From a bacterium (GTDB taxonomy: Bacteria; Armatimonadota; Fimbriimonadia; Fimbriimonadales; Fimbriimonadaceae), in the NCBI GenBank assembly GCA_027485645.1, contig JAIXQR010000001.1, positions 248,001 through 312,000 on the forward strand: a stretch of DNA of 64,000 nucleotides, read 5' to 3'. The notes beneath the pieces are model-generated. The model was not told the origin of the DNA. It worked only from the letters and a program-made list of their open reading frames with translations, and searched no databases. A program made the translations under genes and the position numbers. Shown piece by piece: positions 41,456-52,200 of the stretch. Position 1 is the first letter of the stretch. Each line of letters opens with the position of its first letter.

Positions 41456-42655
41456 ATGAATCAACCGTTGCCTTCGTCCCGTTCGCGCGTAAATGTCGGC
41501 TGGTGCATTGCCGTCGCCCTCATAGCGGAGATTGCGTTCGCCACGTTGAACCTCAGTACGATGCCGGTCTATCTGACTCAGGACCGTCACCTTTCGGAAC
41601 GGTGGGTCGGGATTGCGCTCGCGGGGTTTTTGCTTTCCGAGACCTTGCTGAAAAGTCGCTTCGGAGCATGGGCCGACCGGATTGGTCCACAGCGGCCGAT
41701 TTTGACCGGTGCTGCGCTAGGCATTTTCACCACCGCGTGCACGATCTTGATGCCAATTTGGCCGGGTTTGGCAGTCTCCATGGTGGCGCTGCGGCTCATC
41801 GATGGCGTTGCGGCCGCGATGATTTGGCCAAGCGTTTTTCTTTGGGCCGCCTCGATTGCCAGCGACGAAGTCGAGCGGCAAAAGGTGATGGGGTGGGTGA
41901 ACACCTGTTATCTCGTTGGGGTTGCGCTGGCGTTCCCGCTCGGAGGCTTTGCGAACGATCTTAGCCGCTGGACCGGTGCCGGAATTGTTGCGAGTGGCGT
42001 GCTGTTTGTCGCCCTAGCTGGGCTCGCCTTAGGTTCCGGACGATCCGAAAGTTCTAAGCGGGAGGAGAAAAGCAAGCCAGCGTCCGGGGGAGCTTCCTCG
42101 GAGGCATGGCCGTACATGCTGGTCGGTTTCCTCATTTTTGCCGCGATCGGCTTCCCGAGCTTTATCGCCAAGTTGCTTCCGATCAAGGTGTTTCAGATTT
42201 CAGAATCCGCGGTGGGCGCTTCGGTGCTTCCGGCGGCCTTGGGACTCGCCGCCATCGCCGGACCGGTCAGCAAGCTCGGAGAGAAACTCGGCGCGTACCG
42301 CGCCATGATGCTTGGGCTCGCCCTGTCGCTTTTGGGCTCAATTCCGCTGGCTCTTGCGACGATCGTTTCTGGCTTCCAGACCTTGCCGGTACTGGTGGGT
42401 TGCGCTTTGCCGCTCGGTGTTGGCTTCTTGCTGGCCATGCCAGCTTGGTATGCCCGAGTTGCAGAAATCGATCCAGAGCGCAAAGGTCAGAACCTTGGCG
42501 CGGTCATGGCAGCGCAGGGCGTCGGCGCGGTGGTTGCGGGGCCAACGGGAACTTGGCTGTTCGAACAGTCGCCTTACAGCCCGTTTGTCGGGACGTTTGT
42601 GTTGCTGCTCATCGGCACGGCGGTAGCGTCAACCGCACGTTTTCGGCCCAGCTAA
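41456..42655 (+). CDS. Major facilitator superfamily transporter
   Basis: The 399-residue protein has about twelve membrane helices in two halves with a basic middle loop (SGRSESSKREEKSKPASGG). The MFS motif between helices 2 and 3 appears as KSRFGAWADRIGPQRPI (the usual GxxxDRxGRR/K form). The substrate is unknown; it looks most like drug/sugar exporters. A GGGGG ribosome-binding site precedes the ATG. Confidence 0.88.
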   Translation: MNQPLPSSRSRVNVGWCIAVALIAEIAFATLNLSTMPVYLTQDRHLSERWVGIALAGFLLSETLLKSRFGAWADRIGPQRPILTGAALGIFTTACTILMPIWPGLAVSMVALRLIDGVAAAMIWPSVFLWAASIASDEVERQKVMGWVNTCYLVGVALAFPLGGFANDLSRWTGAGIVASGVLFVALAGLALGSGRSESSKREEKSKPASGGASSEAWPYMLVGFLIFAAIGFPSFIAKLLPIKVFQISESAVGASVLPAALGLAAIAGPVSKLGEKLGAYRAMMLGLALSLLGSIPLALATIVSGFQTLPVLVGCALPLGVGFLLAMPAWYARVAEIDPERKGQNLGAVMAAQGVGAVVAGPTGTWLFEQSPYSPFVGTFVLLLIGTAVASTARFRPS

Positions 42656-42735
42656 ATCGGCCTGGAGGAGTCGGCTAGGTAAACTCCTGAAGGTAGACGG
42701 CAAAGACGCCGGTAAACCAGACTGGTTACAGCGTT

Positions 42736-43743
42736 ATGGCAATTCGCGTAGGTATCAACGGATTTGGCCGCATTGGCCGCTTGTCTCTCCGCACGATTTT
42801 GGCTCGGTACCCCGAAGCCATCGAAGTCGTCGCAATCAACGACCTGACGGACGTCAAAACCAACGCCCACCTCTTTAAGTACGACTCCACGTACGGTCCG
42901 TTTGCCGGAACCGTGTCTGGGGATGCCGACGAGCTCTTTGTCAACGGCAAGCCAATCAAGGTTTTTGCAGAGAAAGATCCCGGTGCGATTGCTTGGGATT
43001 CGGCTGGGGTTGACGTAGTTGTCGAATCCACTGGCTTCTTCACCGATGCAACCAAGGCGGTTGCGCACATGAACCACGGCGTGAAGAAAGTCATCATTTC
43101 CGCGCCTGCAAAGAACGAAGATCTTACGGTTGTGCTTGGCGTTAACGACAACGTTTACGATCCGGCCAAGCACCACGTGATCTCGAACGCGAGCTGCACC
43201 ACGAACGGCCTCGCACCGGTTGCAAAGGTTCTTCACGAGAAGTTCGGCATCGAAAAGGGCCTCCTCACCACCGTCCACGCTTTCACGAACAGCCAGAAAA
43301 CTCAGGACACTGCCGCGAAGGATCTCCGCGATGCGCGAGCCGCTTCGCAAAACATCGTTCCAAGCAGCACCGGCGCCGCCCGAGCCGTTGGCTTGGTCAT
43401 CCCAGAATTGCAAGGCAAGTTCACGGGTATGGCCTTCCGCGTTCCAACTCCAACCGTCTCGGTTGTTGACTTCACCGCGCTCCTAACGAAGGAAGCATCG
43501 GTCGAAGAAATCAACGCGAGCATGAAGGAGTACGCCGAGGGTGCGATGAAGGGAATCCTTCAGTACTCCGACGAGCAGTTGGTCAGCACCGACCTGCGCG
43601 GAAACGAGCACTCGAGCATCTTCAGCGCAGTCGACACGATTGGCCTTGGCAACATGGTTAAGGTTGTCAGCTGGTACGACAACGAGTGGGGCTACAGCAG
43701 CCGAATCGCCGACATCGTCAACTTCGTCGGTCAGCAACTCTGA
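42736..43743 (+). CDS. gap: Glyceraldehyde-3-phosphate dehydrogenase
   Basis: The 335-residue enzyme oxidises glyceraldehyde 3-phosphate with NAD. It has GINGFGRIGRLSLR, the catalytic SNASCTTNGLAPVAKVL with nucleophilic Cys near residue 156, and the C-terminal SWYDNEWGYSSRIAD. Length and motifs are standard. No strong ribosome-binding site is visible; TAAACT at 42680-42685 could be a -10 box with a leader of about 45 nt. A strong terminator follows. Confidence 0.97.
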   Translation: MAIRVGINGFGRIGRLSLRTILARYPEAIEVVAINDLTDVKTNAHLFKYDSTYGPFAGTVSGDADELFVNGKPIKVFAEKDPGAIAWDSAGVDVVVESTGFFTDATKAVAHMNHGVKKVIISAPAKNEDLTVVLGVNDNVYDPAKHHVISNASCTTNGLAPVAKVLHEKFGIEKGLLTTVHAFTNSQKTQDTAAKDLRDARAASQNIVPSSTGAARAVGLVIPELQGKFTGMAFRVPTPTVSVVDFTALLTKEASVEEINASMKEYAEGAMKGILQYSDEQLVSTDLRGNEHSSIFSAVDTIGLGNMVKVVSWYDNEWGYSSRIADIVNFVGQQL

Positions 43744-43759
43744 TCTAAGAAACTCACGG

Positions 43760-43794
43760 GCCGCCTCACCGACTTCGGTGAGGCGGCTTTTTTA
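43760..43794 (+). terminator. Rho-independent terminator of gap
   Basis: An 11-bp stem (GCCGCCTCACC/GGTGAGGCGGC, 43760-43770 with 43777-43787) followed by a run of six T. It ends where the convergent sdpI-like gene ends. Confidence 0.93.
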
Positions 43795-44445
43795 TTGCGG
43801 CGACTCGTCTGGTTCGAGCTTTTTGGAAAGCAAGTAGCTATCGATGACGGGGGCAAATGACATCAGAATGAGCGCTGTCAACGGCACGTACATCGGGAAC
43901 GGTAGCAAGCTGAACAGTACGCCCGCGATGCCGCCGAAGAACCAAAGGCGTCCGGCTCGCCGGTGAGTGGCCAACCAAACACGTTCACTTGCCAAGGTCC
44001 ACGGGGTTCGAACGCCCATGTAGAAGTTGCGCTTAATGCGGCCCATCAGGTTGCCGAAGAAGGCAAAGAAGGCAAAAACCACCGCCATCATCACGTTCCC
44101 GATGTTGCTGATGTCGCCGAGAGCGGAGCGCAGGATGACGTAATGGATGGCCAGGAACATGCCTTGCACCAGCAGCATCATGGTGGAATAGGTTTCGCCG
44201 AAGGTTTCCGAGCCAAAGTTTTTCGGAGAAAGCTTCGGAATTGCCCACGTGAGCAAGGGTCCAAGCAACAGAATTCCGAGACCTAGGTAGTGCAATGTGC
44301 TCTTGGGTCCCCAGGCATCGGGCTGGTTGTTGATGTTCCAGTGGGTCGGCACCCGATCTGGAAGCTGGGCGTTCATGTAGAGGCTGTATAGAAAGCCGAG
44401 AAGCAACATGCCGCCTTGGATCAGCAGCGATTTCTTGATGTTCAT
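43792..44445 (-). CDS. sdpI: SdpI-family membrane protein (DUF1648)
   Basis: The 217-residue protein has six or so membrane helices. The N-terminal part shows LPDRVPTHWNINNQPDAWGPKS, the DUF1648 signature, and the later part MGRIKRNFYMGVRTPWTLASERVW is typical of SdpI. In Bacillus, SdpI protects against the SdpC toxin and sequesters the SdpR repressor. An SdpR-like gene overlaps upstream by 4 nt, but no sdpC is present. It may be immunity or a general membrane-stress device. Confidence 0.88.
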   Translation of the reverse strand: MNIKKSLLIQGGMLLLGFLYSLYMNAQLPDRVPTHWNINNQPDAWGPKSTLHYLGLGILLLGPLLTWAIPKLSPKNFGSETFGETYSTMMLLVQGMFLAIHYVILRSALGDISNIGNVMMAVVFAFFAFFGNLMGRIKRNFYMGVRTPWTLASERVWLATHRRAGRLWFFGGIAGVLFSLLPFPMYVPLTALILMSFAPVIDSYLLSKKLEPDESPQ

Positions 44446-44753
44446 TCGGTGATCTCCAATGGAGAAGTTTCGGGGCGTTGGATCAAATCGAGCACGAGCG
44501 CGGCGAGTTCCTGCATCACGGTGGTGTTCACCGAATACAAGATTTGCTGCCCTTCGCGCCTTCCGGAGATGAGTCCGGCTTGCTTCAGCACGTTGAAGTG
44601 GTGCGACATGGAGGCCGGTGAGATCGGGAAGGCATCGCCGATCTGTCCGGCCGACATCTCGCCATCGCCGAGCATTCGCAGAATTTTGCGCCGAGTCGGA
44701 TCGGCAAGCGCGCGATAACCGTGATCACTCTCGGTAGTTTGATCTTTAGCCAA
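44442..44753 (-). CDS. sdpR: ArsR-family regulator, SdpR-like autorepressor
   Basis: The 103-residue protein has the winged helix-turn-helix ALADPTRRKILRML, AGQIGDAFPISPASMSHHFN and VLKQAGLISGRREGQQILYS, closely matching SdpR, which represses its own operon until captured by SdpI. It overlaps sdpI by 4 nt (ATGA). The start is TTG at 44753, 7 nt after a perfect TATAAT on the minus strand; the ATG alternatives lie inside the DNA-binding domain. Confidence 0.88.
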   Translation of the reverse strand: MAKDQTTESDHGYRALADPTRRKILRMLGDGEMSAGQIGDAFPISPASMSHHFNVLKQAGLISGRREGQQILYSVNTTVMQELAALVLDLIQRPETSPLEITE

Positions 44754-44760
44754 CTGTCTA

Positions 44761-44766
44761 ATTATA
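44761..44766 (-). promoter_or_regulatory. -10 box for sdpR-sdpI
   Basis: Consensus TATAAT on the minus strand lies 7 nt before the TTG at 44753. No ribosome-binding site fits between them. Leaderless type. Confidence 0.65.
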
Positions 44767-44834
44767 TGAGCCCGCTCGGCGGAAATATTACTGGGTTAGG
44801 ACTTTCGCGGAACTCGGATGCGGGAAATGTCGCG

Positions 44835-44840
44835 TATATT
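44835..44840 (+). promoter_or_regulatory. -10 box for M28 peptidase gene
   Basis: TATATT lies 8 nt before the ATG at 44849; no Shine-Dalgarno sequence between. Confidence 0.55.
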
Positions 44841-44848
44841 AACCACCT

Positions 44849-46324
44849 ATGCGTCGCCTACCTGTTTCCGTCCTACTAGTAGGACTGAGTTCGCTCTCGT
44901 TTGCCCAATACGCTGGCAGCGTCCCCCCACCAGCCGCCCAGAAGGTTGGTTTCGAGAGCATCAACCAAAAGGACGGACGCGAGTTCTTGGGCTACCTTGC
45001 CGGACCCGAAACGCAGGGCCGAGGCACCGGACAGCCTGGTTTCCAAAAGGCGGCGGAATACGTTGCCGGGAAACTGAAAGGCTGGGGCATCAAGCCGTTA
45101 GGCGACAACGGCACCTATTTCCAGAACATGCCGTTCTATCGAAGTCGCATCGATCCGGGTTCTGTGAGCGTGGAGCTTGCGGGCAAGAAAGCGTCGGTTG
45201 GCTCCGACATCGCCCTGTCTGGTGCGACGGAAGCTTTCACCGTTGAAGGTAAAGCCGTTGTGCTCCGAACGGGTGGGGCTGCCCTCGCCGAACCTGCGGT
45301 TCTTAAGGATGCGATTGTCATCATCGTCGGTACGCAGTCCCGCGACCTGATGCGACAGTTCGCTGGCAACCGTCCGAAGCTGATTTTGAGCCTGCGTAAG
45401 AGCGTGGCCGCCGGAGAATGGAGCCCAACTCGGACCGCACCAACCGCCGGAGCACGGGCAAATATCCGTGGAAGCATCACCGTAGCTGGCGTGAAGAAGC
45501 TTGCGAGCAGCGTCAAAAAGGACATATCTCTAGCAACCCCGGCCGCAACGGTTTCGGAAGCAACCGAACTCGGCGACATCAAGATTTCCGGCAAGGGAAT
45601 GTTTGAAGAAGTCGGCGTGCCGAACGTTATTGGCATTCTCGAAGGTAGCGACCCAACGTTGAAAGCCGAAACGGTCGGTATCGGTGCACACCTCGATCAC
45701 CTCGGGGTTACGGGCGGCGTGGTTTATCCGGGCGCAGACGATGACGCAAGCGGAAGCACGGCCGTTCTTCAGATCGCCAAAGCATTCAGCACCAATCCGG
45801 TGAGGCCGAAGCGCAGCATCATCTTTATGTGGTTCTGCGGCGAAGAGCGCGGACTGTTGGGTAGCGCTTACTATTCGGACAATCCGAAGATGCCGCACGA
45901 CAAGATGATCGCGGAGATCCAGATGGACATGGTCGGACGCGACAGCGATGGCGTTCAGAACGGCGACCCGAACCGAGTCGATAAGGCAGACGAAAACCGA
46001 GATACGATCCGTTTGGTCGGAACCAAGAAGATCTCAAATGAGATTGACGACATCATTCAGCGCCTGAACCAGCACACCAAGTTCAAGTTCAAGTACGACG
46101 CGGAGGATGTTTACACGCGAAGCGACCACTACAACTTCGCAAAGGTCGGCATTCCAATCGCCTTCTTCTTCGATGGATTCCACCCGGACTACCACCAGCC
46201 AACGGACACCGCCGACAAGATCAACTACGAGAAGATCGCGAACGCGGCGAAGCTTGGTTATCTCACCGCTGCTGAACTCGCGGATCGATCGGGTCCGCTA
46301 AAGCGAAACACGACCGGAAACTAG
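44849..46324 (+). CDS. Exported M28-family zinc aminopeptidase
   Basis: The 491-residue protein has a signal peptide (LPVSVLLVGLSSLSFAQ), a protease-associated-like insert, and an M28 domain with its metal ligands: GAHLDHLGV (His), GADDDASG (bridging Asp), CGEERGLLGS (catalytic and metal Glu), MDMVGRD (Asp) and DYHQPTDT (His). It would release amino acids from peptides outside the inner membrane. It is 7 nt before the DUF554 gene. Confidence 0.92.
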   Translation: MRRLPVSVLLVGLSSLSFAQYAGSVPPPAAQKVGFESINQKDGREFLGYLAGPETQGRGTGQPGFQKAAEYVAGKLKGWGIKPLGDNGTYFQNMPFYRSRIDPGSVSVELAGKKASVGSDIALSGATEAFTVEGKAVVLRTGGAALAEPAVLKDAIVIIVGTQSRDLMRQFAGNRPKLILSLRKSVAAGEWSPTRTAPTAGARANIRGSITVAGVKKLASSVKKDISLATPAATVSEATELGDIKISGKGMFEEVGVPNVIGILEGSDPTLKAETVGIGAHLDHLGVTGGVVYPGADDDASGSTAVLQIAKAFSTNPVRPKRSIIFMWFCGEERGLLGSAYYSDNPKMPHDKMIAEIQMDMVGRDSDGVQNGDPNRVDKADENRDTIRLVGTKKISNEIDDIIQRLNQHTKFKFKYDAEDVYTRSDHYNFAKVGIPIAFFFDGFHPDYHQPTDTADKINYEKIANAAKLGYLTAAELADRSGPLKRNTTGN

Positions 46325-46331
46325 TTCCGCT

Positions 46332-47051
46332 ATGCGCGGAACTTTACTGAACACCGCAACGGTTGCGGTTGGTGCAGGCATCGGCTTGGCCCTCGGGAAG
46401 ATCATTCCCGAGGGCCTCATGGAAGTTGCCCTCACTGGTCTAGGCCTCGTGACGCTGGGGCTTGGGATGAAGACCTTTTTTGAGACCAAGCAACTGATGC
46501 TCGTTGCCGCCGCCATCACGATTGGCGGCATTCTGGGCCGATTGATGGGAATCGAAGCTGGCCTGGCGAATCTTGCCGACCAGATGAAGCAAGCCTTTGG
46601 CGGTGCCGGCCGATTCCAGGAAGGGCTCATCACGGCAACGGTACTGTTCTGCGTTGGGCCGATGACCTTGCTCGGCTGCCTCCAGGATGCCCTCGATCGC
46701 AAGATCGAGTTGCTGGCCATAAAGAGCTTGCTGGACGGAGTAGCCGCGATGTTTCTGGCGGCCACGCTTGGGGTCGGGGTGCTTGCCAGTGCGATTTTGG
46801 TTTTCCTGATTCAGGGCGGGCTGACGCTTTTGGCAAAGCCGCTGAAGCCGATTGCGGACGATCCAGAGTTCATTCGGGAGGCATCGGCGACGGGTGGCCT
46901 GATGCTGATTGCCACGGCTTTCGGGTTGCTCAATGTCAAAAGTTTGCCAACGGCGGCGTTTTTGCCCGCGCTAGTGTTGGCACCGTTTGCGGTTTGGCTT
47001 AGCCGAAAATGGAAGCAACCGCAAGTCGAAAACGGGCAGAGTGTCGGATAA
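46332..47051 (+). CDS. DUF554/YqgA-family membrane protein
   Basis: The 239-residue membrane protein begins GTLLNTATVAVGAGIGLALG and has FCVGPMTLLGCLQDAL and SLLDGVAAMFLAATLGVGVL, matching the YqgA/DUF554 family of presumed transporters of unknown substrate. Six or seven helices are predicted. Its stop overlaps the start of the next gene (TAATG). Confidence 0.88.
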   Translation: MRGTLLNTATVAVGAGIGLALGKIIPEGLMEVALTGLGLVTLGLGMKTFFETKQLMLVAAAITIGGILGRLMGIEAGLANLADQMKQAFGGAGRFQEGLITATVLFCVGPMTLLGCLQDALDRKIELLAIKSLLDGVAAMFLAATLGVGVLASAILVFLIQGGLTLLAKPLKPIADDPEFIREASATGGLMLIATAFGLLNVKSLPTAAFLPALVLAPFAVWLSRKWKQPQVENGQSVG

Positions 47052-49198
47052 TGCCGTCTATGCGCTTTTCGGCTAACAGATTTTTCCTTGTTCCCGGCTT
47101 GCTGATTTCGGGGCTCGCTCTCGGATCGGTAGCCATTGCTCAGGAGGTTTTTGCGGAAATGCCGAGATACGATCGATACCAAAAGCTCGCCCGTGCGCAA
47201 ACGTTCCAGCCAGGCGTTGCCTCGGTCGTTTGGGACGAAGATGGAAAGGGCGTCACCTTCACCGTTCGCGGAAAGACGAGCCGCTATGACTTCGCGACCG
47301 GTGCGATCACCGAAGTTACCGCCGCCTCCACTCCAACAAACCGTCGCGCGGGCGGGGCCCGGCAGGCTCCGGAGCGCGGTCGACAGTTCGACACTGCCAC
47401 TTCGGCGGACGGAAAGTGGACTGCGGTTACCCGCGATCGAAACGTTTATGTAAAGGGCACCGGAGTCGCGGAGAAAGCGCTCACGACTGACGGTTCTGTC
47501 GACAAGCGAATCAAGAACGGCGTGGCCAGTTGGGTTTACGGAGAGGAACTCAATGTGCGCGAGGCAATGTGGTGGTCGCCCGATAGCTCGAAGCTGGCTT
47601 ACTACCGATTCGACGAAACCTCGGTGAAGGACTACTACCTGGCCCTGGCGCAAACGGAGTTCCAATCTACGCTTGACACCGAAGCCTATCCAAAGGCTGG
47701 GACGGTGAACCCGGTCGTTCAATTGCGCATTGCAAATCCAACAACCGGGGCATCCATCACCGTGGATACACAGTTTGGCGACGCAACACTGGGCGAGTAC
47801 GTGTACGACGTCAAGTGGTCGCCAGACGGTAAGGAGCTATTCTTCAACCGAACCAACCGAAAGCAGAACGTCATGCAGTTCTGCACGGCAGACCCCAAAA
47901 CCGGGAAGTCGCGGGTCATCCTTGAAGAGCAACAACTGCAGAGTTGGGCTGAAAACCATCCCGATGCGGAATTCCTGAAGGATCAAAAGCGATTCATCTG
48001 GAGCAGCGAGCGGAACGGATTCAAGAACCTCTATCTCGCCAATCTAAAGGAGGGAATGCTCAACCCGATTACCCAGCTTGAGCGAGATGTCATCAGCATC
48101 GTTCGGGTAGATGAAGCCAAGAATCGCGTCTTCTACACGGCGGCTGGACTGGACAATCCGTACTTCATCCAACTCCACGTTGCGACCTTGGATGGCAATT
48201 CAGACAAGATACTAACCGATCAAAAGTTCAACCACTCGGTGAACTTGGCTCCCGATGGCGAGAAGTACGTCACCGTTCGCCAAACGCCGGATTCTGCGCC
48301 AGAAACGGTCCTTGTACAGCCCGGTAAGCCGGAGGTAGTGCTCGCTAAGTCCGACCTTACTGAGTGGGAAAAGCTTGGGCTCAAGAAAACGGAGTTGTTC
48401 AAATTCAAAGCTGCCGATGGCGTGACCGATTGCTATGGCACGGTGCAGTTCCCATCCGACTTCGATCCGAGTAAGAAGTACCCACTGGTTCTGAGTGTTT
48501 ATGCCGGACCGGAATCCGGCGGTCCTCAGGTCAGTTTCCGCGCGCCAAGCCCGCTCACCGAGATGGGCTTCTTGGTGGTGAACCTTGCCGGTCGCGGCAC
48601 GAATGGCCGAGGCAAGGCTTTCCGCGATGCGGTCTACGGCAAGCTTGGGGTCGTTGAGATTGACGACCAGGCGGCAGGCATCAAGGAACTCGGTAAGCGA
48701 GCTTACGTCGATCCGGCCCGGGTCGGGATCTACGGAACGTCTTACGGCGGATATGCCTCGATCATGGCGATCCTGCGGCATCCCGGCGTTTTCCGCACCG
48801 CTTGTGCCAGCAGCAGCGTCACCGACTGGCGGCACTACGACACGATTTACACCGAGCGATTTATGGGACTGCCGGCCGAAGGTGAGAACAAAGCGGGCTA
48901 TGAGGCGGGTTCGGCCTTTACGTACGCCAAAGAGTTGAAAGGCAACCTGATGCTGTATATCGGTACCTCCGATAACAACGTTCACCCGGCCAACACGTAC
49001 ATGTTCATCCGGTCTCTGGAGCGTGCGGGCAAGCGGTATGACATGCAGGTTGGGCCAGATCAGGGGCACACCCAAATGAACACGAATCGAATGTGGGAGT
49101 ACTTTGTGAAGACCCTCATCCTCGATCCGAAGTTGAAGCCACAAGCTAAGATCGTTCCGGGCGGATTAAGGTTTAAGTTAAAGAACCAACAGGGGTAA
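47051..49198 (+). CDS. Exported S9-family dipeptidyl peptidase (DPP IV-like)
   Basis: The 715-residue protein has a signal peptide (FFLVPGLLISGLALGSVAIA), an eight-bladed propeller region (to about residue 480) and a C-terminal alpha/beta hydrolase with the catalytic Ser in YGTSYGGYAS (about S564), Asp in GTSDNNVH (about D641) and His in DQGHTQ (about H673). DPP IV enzymes cut X-Pro dipeptides. The ATG at 47051 overlaps the DUF554 stop; ATG 47060 is an alternative. The preceding M28 gene and this one may together degrade peptides. Confidence 0.92.
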   Translation: MPSMRFSANRFFLVPGLLISGLALGSVAIAQEVFAEMPRYDRYQKLARAQTFQPGVASVVWDEDGKGVTFTVRGKTSRYDFATGAITEVTAASTPTNRRAGGARQAPERGRQFDTATSADGKWTAVTRDRNVYVKGTGVAEKALTTDGSVDKRIKNGVASWVYGEELNVREAMWWSPDSSKLAYYRFDETSVKDYYLALAQTEFQSTLDTEAYPKAGTVNPVVQLRIANPTTGASITVDTQFGDATLGEYVYDVKWSPDGKELFFNRTNRKQNVMQFCTADPKTGKSRVILEEQQLQSWAENHPDAEFLKDQKRFIWSSERNGFKNLYLANLKEGMLNPITQLERDVISIVRVDEAKNRVFYTAAGLDNPYFIQLHVATLDGNSDKILTDQKFNHSVNLAPDGEKYVTVRQTPDSAPETVLVQPGKPEVVLAKSDLTEWEKLGLKKTELFKFKAADGVTDCYGTVQFPSDFDPSKKYPLVLSVYAGPESGGPQVSFRAPSPLTEMGFLVVNLAGRGTNGRGKAFRDAVYGKLGVVEIDDQAAGIKELGKRAYVDPARVGIYGTSYGGYASIMAILRHPGVFRTACASSSVTDWRHYDTIYTERFMGLPAEGENKAGYEAGSAFTYAKELKGNLMLYIGTSDNNVHPANTYMFIRSLERAGKRYDMQVGPDQGHTQMNTNRMWEYFVKTLILDPKLKPQAKIVPGGLRFKLKNQQG

Positions 49199-49207
49199 AA
49201 CTCAGGG

Positions 49208-52200
49208 GTGCTCGGGCTCCTAGCTTCCCTGGTGATCTACTCACCACAATTCGTCACCCCGCCTGCTCCGCAACGGCCCAGAGACATCTGGGTTTTCCGC
49301 TCCGTGCTCGATCAGCGAGCCCGGATTGTCACCCTTGCCCTAAATGACAAGCTCTGGGTGGCATACGATGCGACCAACTGCGGGCTGTATAAAGCCTGGG
49401 CAGGCGGCGTCAAGTTCGATGGGGCGGTCTACACCGCCTCCCACGGTCCACAGCCCACCAGCGAAGGAGCTCGGTACGAAAGCGGCATCGTGGATCAGCC
49501 GGTCTGGTTCATTGAGCAAAGTGGCCAAACCATGCCAGCCCCGATCAAGTATCGGGGTTACCGAATGGAGGACAAGCAATGCGTCCTCCAGTACGAAATC
49601 ACTCGCCCCGGAAAGCCGTCAATTCGGATCGAAGAGACGCCGGAGTTTTACAACCGGAACGACCGTGCCGGCTTCGTGCGCCAATTCAAGGTTTACGACC
49701 TCACCGATGACCTGAAGCTCAAGCTCAAAACCCGAGTTGAGTCGATCGCGAACAAGCGCGAGTTCATCTCCCAAGGTGACTTCAAGATTCTTTCGGAAAA
49801 GGAAGTCATGGTCAATGGCCAAAAGCAGTTGGTCATTGATGGCGAGCTCATCTTTGAGCGCAACGAGGAGCAGGAAGAGCGTGCTCGGGTCGCAAACGGC
49901 GGCAAGCTTGGGCCAACGCTCAATCACCTAGTTGTTGGATTTATTCAGCCGACCACATCGGTTGAGAAGAACGACGAAATTCTGTTTGCTGGCCCTGCCA
50001 GCCTGCCCCAGGAGCCAGTCGCTGGTCGAATTCCTGGCGTCGCGGTTCGCGTTTACGATATTGGAATCGGAGTCTCCAAGGTGCCGGTGCTCGTTGCCGC
50101 CCAGACGCCGAACAAATCTTACGTTCTGCCGGTTATTGACCTCAAGAACAAGGACGACTTTGGCGGGTTCGAAGAGAACTTCATCGTCCACATCAGCGGA
50201 TTCTTGAACATCAAAGACAGCGGCAAGTTCAAGTTCCGCTTGGGCAGCGATGACGGTTCGAACCTCTACATTCGCGACACTTTGGTCGTGAATCACGACG
50301 GCTTGCACTCGTTCGATTTCAACACCGGTGAGTTCACCCTTGATCCAGGCGAGCATCCGTTCCGCATCGAGTACTTCCAGGGTGGCGCAGACGCGACCCT
50401 CAGACTCGAATGGCAGAAGCCTGGCTCGTCGACCTGGGAGCTCGCGCCGGCAAGCGTGTTCACGACGATCGAAGGCGAAGTCCGCGTGACTTCTCCAGGC
50501 CGCAAAAACGTGATCGTCGAAGGCAACTACAGCCGCCCCGGCGACCAGCGACCACTCGAAGGAGTCCATCCTTCATACGATCTCGTAACGATTCGTCCGA
50601 AGGACTTCAAACCACGCGTCGGCGGAATCGCCTTCCTGCCGACCGGTGAAATGCTCGTTTGCACTTGGGACGCTGACGGTGCGGTTTACAAGCTAAGCGG
50701 TATCGAAAAGGGTGCGGAGTCGGTGAAGGTCACCCAGATTGCAAAGGGACTCGCCGAGCCGCTCGGACTTGCGGTTGTGGGCAAGGACATCTACGTTCTG
50801 CAAAAGCAGGAACTCACGAAACTCATCGACAAGAATGGCGATGGCATTACGGATGAGTACTACGCGCTCGCGAACGGTTGGGGAGTTACGGACAACTTCC
50901 ACGAGTTCGCGTTCGGACTCGTTTACAAGGACGGCTACTTCTACGGAAACCTCGCGACGGCGATCAATCCTGGTGGAGCGAGCACACAGCCGCAGAACCC
51001 TGATCGCGGCAAGGTGGTCAAGATCAATGCCAAGACGGGCGACTACGAACTCGTTGCCCACGGTCTGAGAACTCCAAACGGAATCGGCTTTGGCTATAAG
51101 GGCGAAATCTTCATCGCCGACAACCAGGGCGACTGGCTGCCCAGCTCGAAGATTCTCCATTACAAGCCGGGCGCGTTCTTTGGATCCCGATCGGTTGATC
51201 CGATTGGCACAAAGGGTCTGAAAGAACAGCCACCGGTGGTTTGGCTTCCGCAGGGCGAAATCGGCAACTCGCCAAGTAACCCAACGACGATGAACGACGG
51301 CCCGTACAAGGGCCAGATGTTGCACGGCGACGTGACTCACGGGGGCGTCAAGCGCGTTTTCGTTGAGCAGGTCAACGGTGTGCTCCAAGGTGCGGTCTAT
51401 CGCTTCACCCAGGGCCTGGAAGCTGGCGTCAATCGCATTGCTTGGGGTCCAGATGGTGCGCTGTACATCGGTGGCATCGGCGCCGCAGGCAACTGGGGAC
51501 AGGAAGGAAAGGAGCGCTTTGGCCTCCAGAAGATCAAGTTCAACGGAAAGTCCACGTTCGAAATCCTTGCTACGCGCGCGAAGACGAACGGATTTGAACT
51601 GGAACTGACGCAACCGCTCGCTGAGTTCAACGGCAACGACGCGGCGGACTACACCGTGCAGACCTGGCGCTACGTGCCAACGGAGCAGTACGGTGGACCC
51701 AAGGTGGACACTGAGGTTAAGCAGCCCAAGTCGATCACGGTTTCGAAGGACCGAAAGAAGGTCTTCGTGGAACTCGACGGCCTCAAGGCCGGAAACGTCG
51801 TTTACTTCCGACTCGATCCGACCCTGCTTTCTAAATCTGGTGACAACCTCTGGAGCACAGAAGCTTGGTACACCCTCAACGAAATTCCGCAAAACGCGAC
51901 GGTTAAGCCCAATCCGGCAAAACCGGTGGTCGGCCTGAGCGAACAGGAAAAGAAGGAAGGCTTCGAACTCCTGTTCGATGGTAAGTCGCTGAGCAACTGG
52001 ATAGGCTTCCGCCAGAAGGCTGTGCCGACGGGTTGGAAGGCGATCGATGGCGAAATTCGCTTCGTTCCCGGCTCGGGTGGTGGCGGCGATCTTCGAACGA
52101 TCGATACGTTCAGCGACTTCGATTTCCGATGGGAATGGAAAGTTGGACCGGGCGGGAACAGTGGGATGATGTATCGCTCAACCGAGGAATACACCGCCCC

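Noticed and set aside
50693-51892. 399-codon minus-strand frame opposite the 1117-residue gene
   Set aside because: Shadow of the propeller region; no motif.
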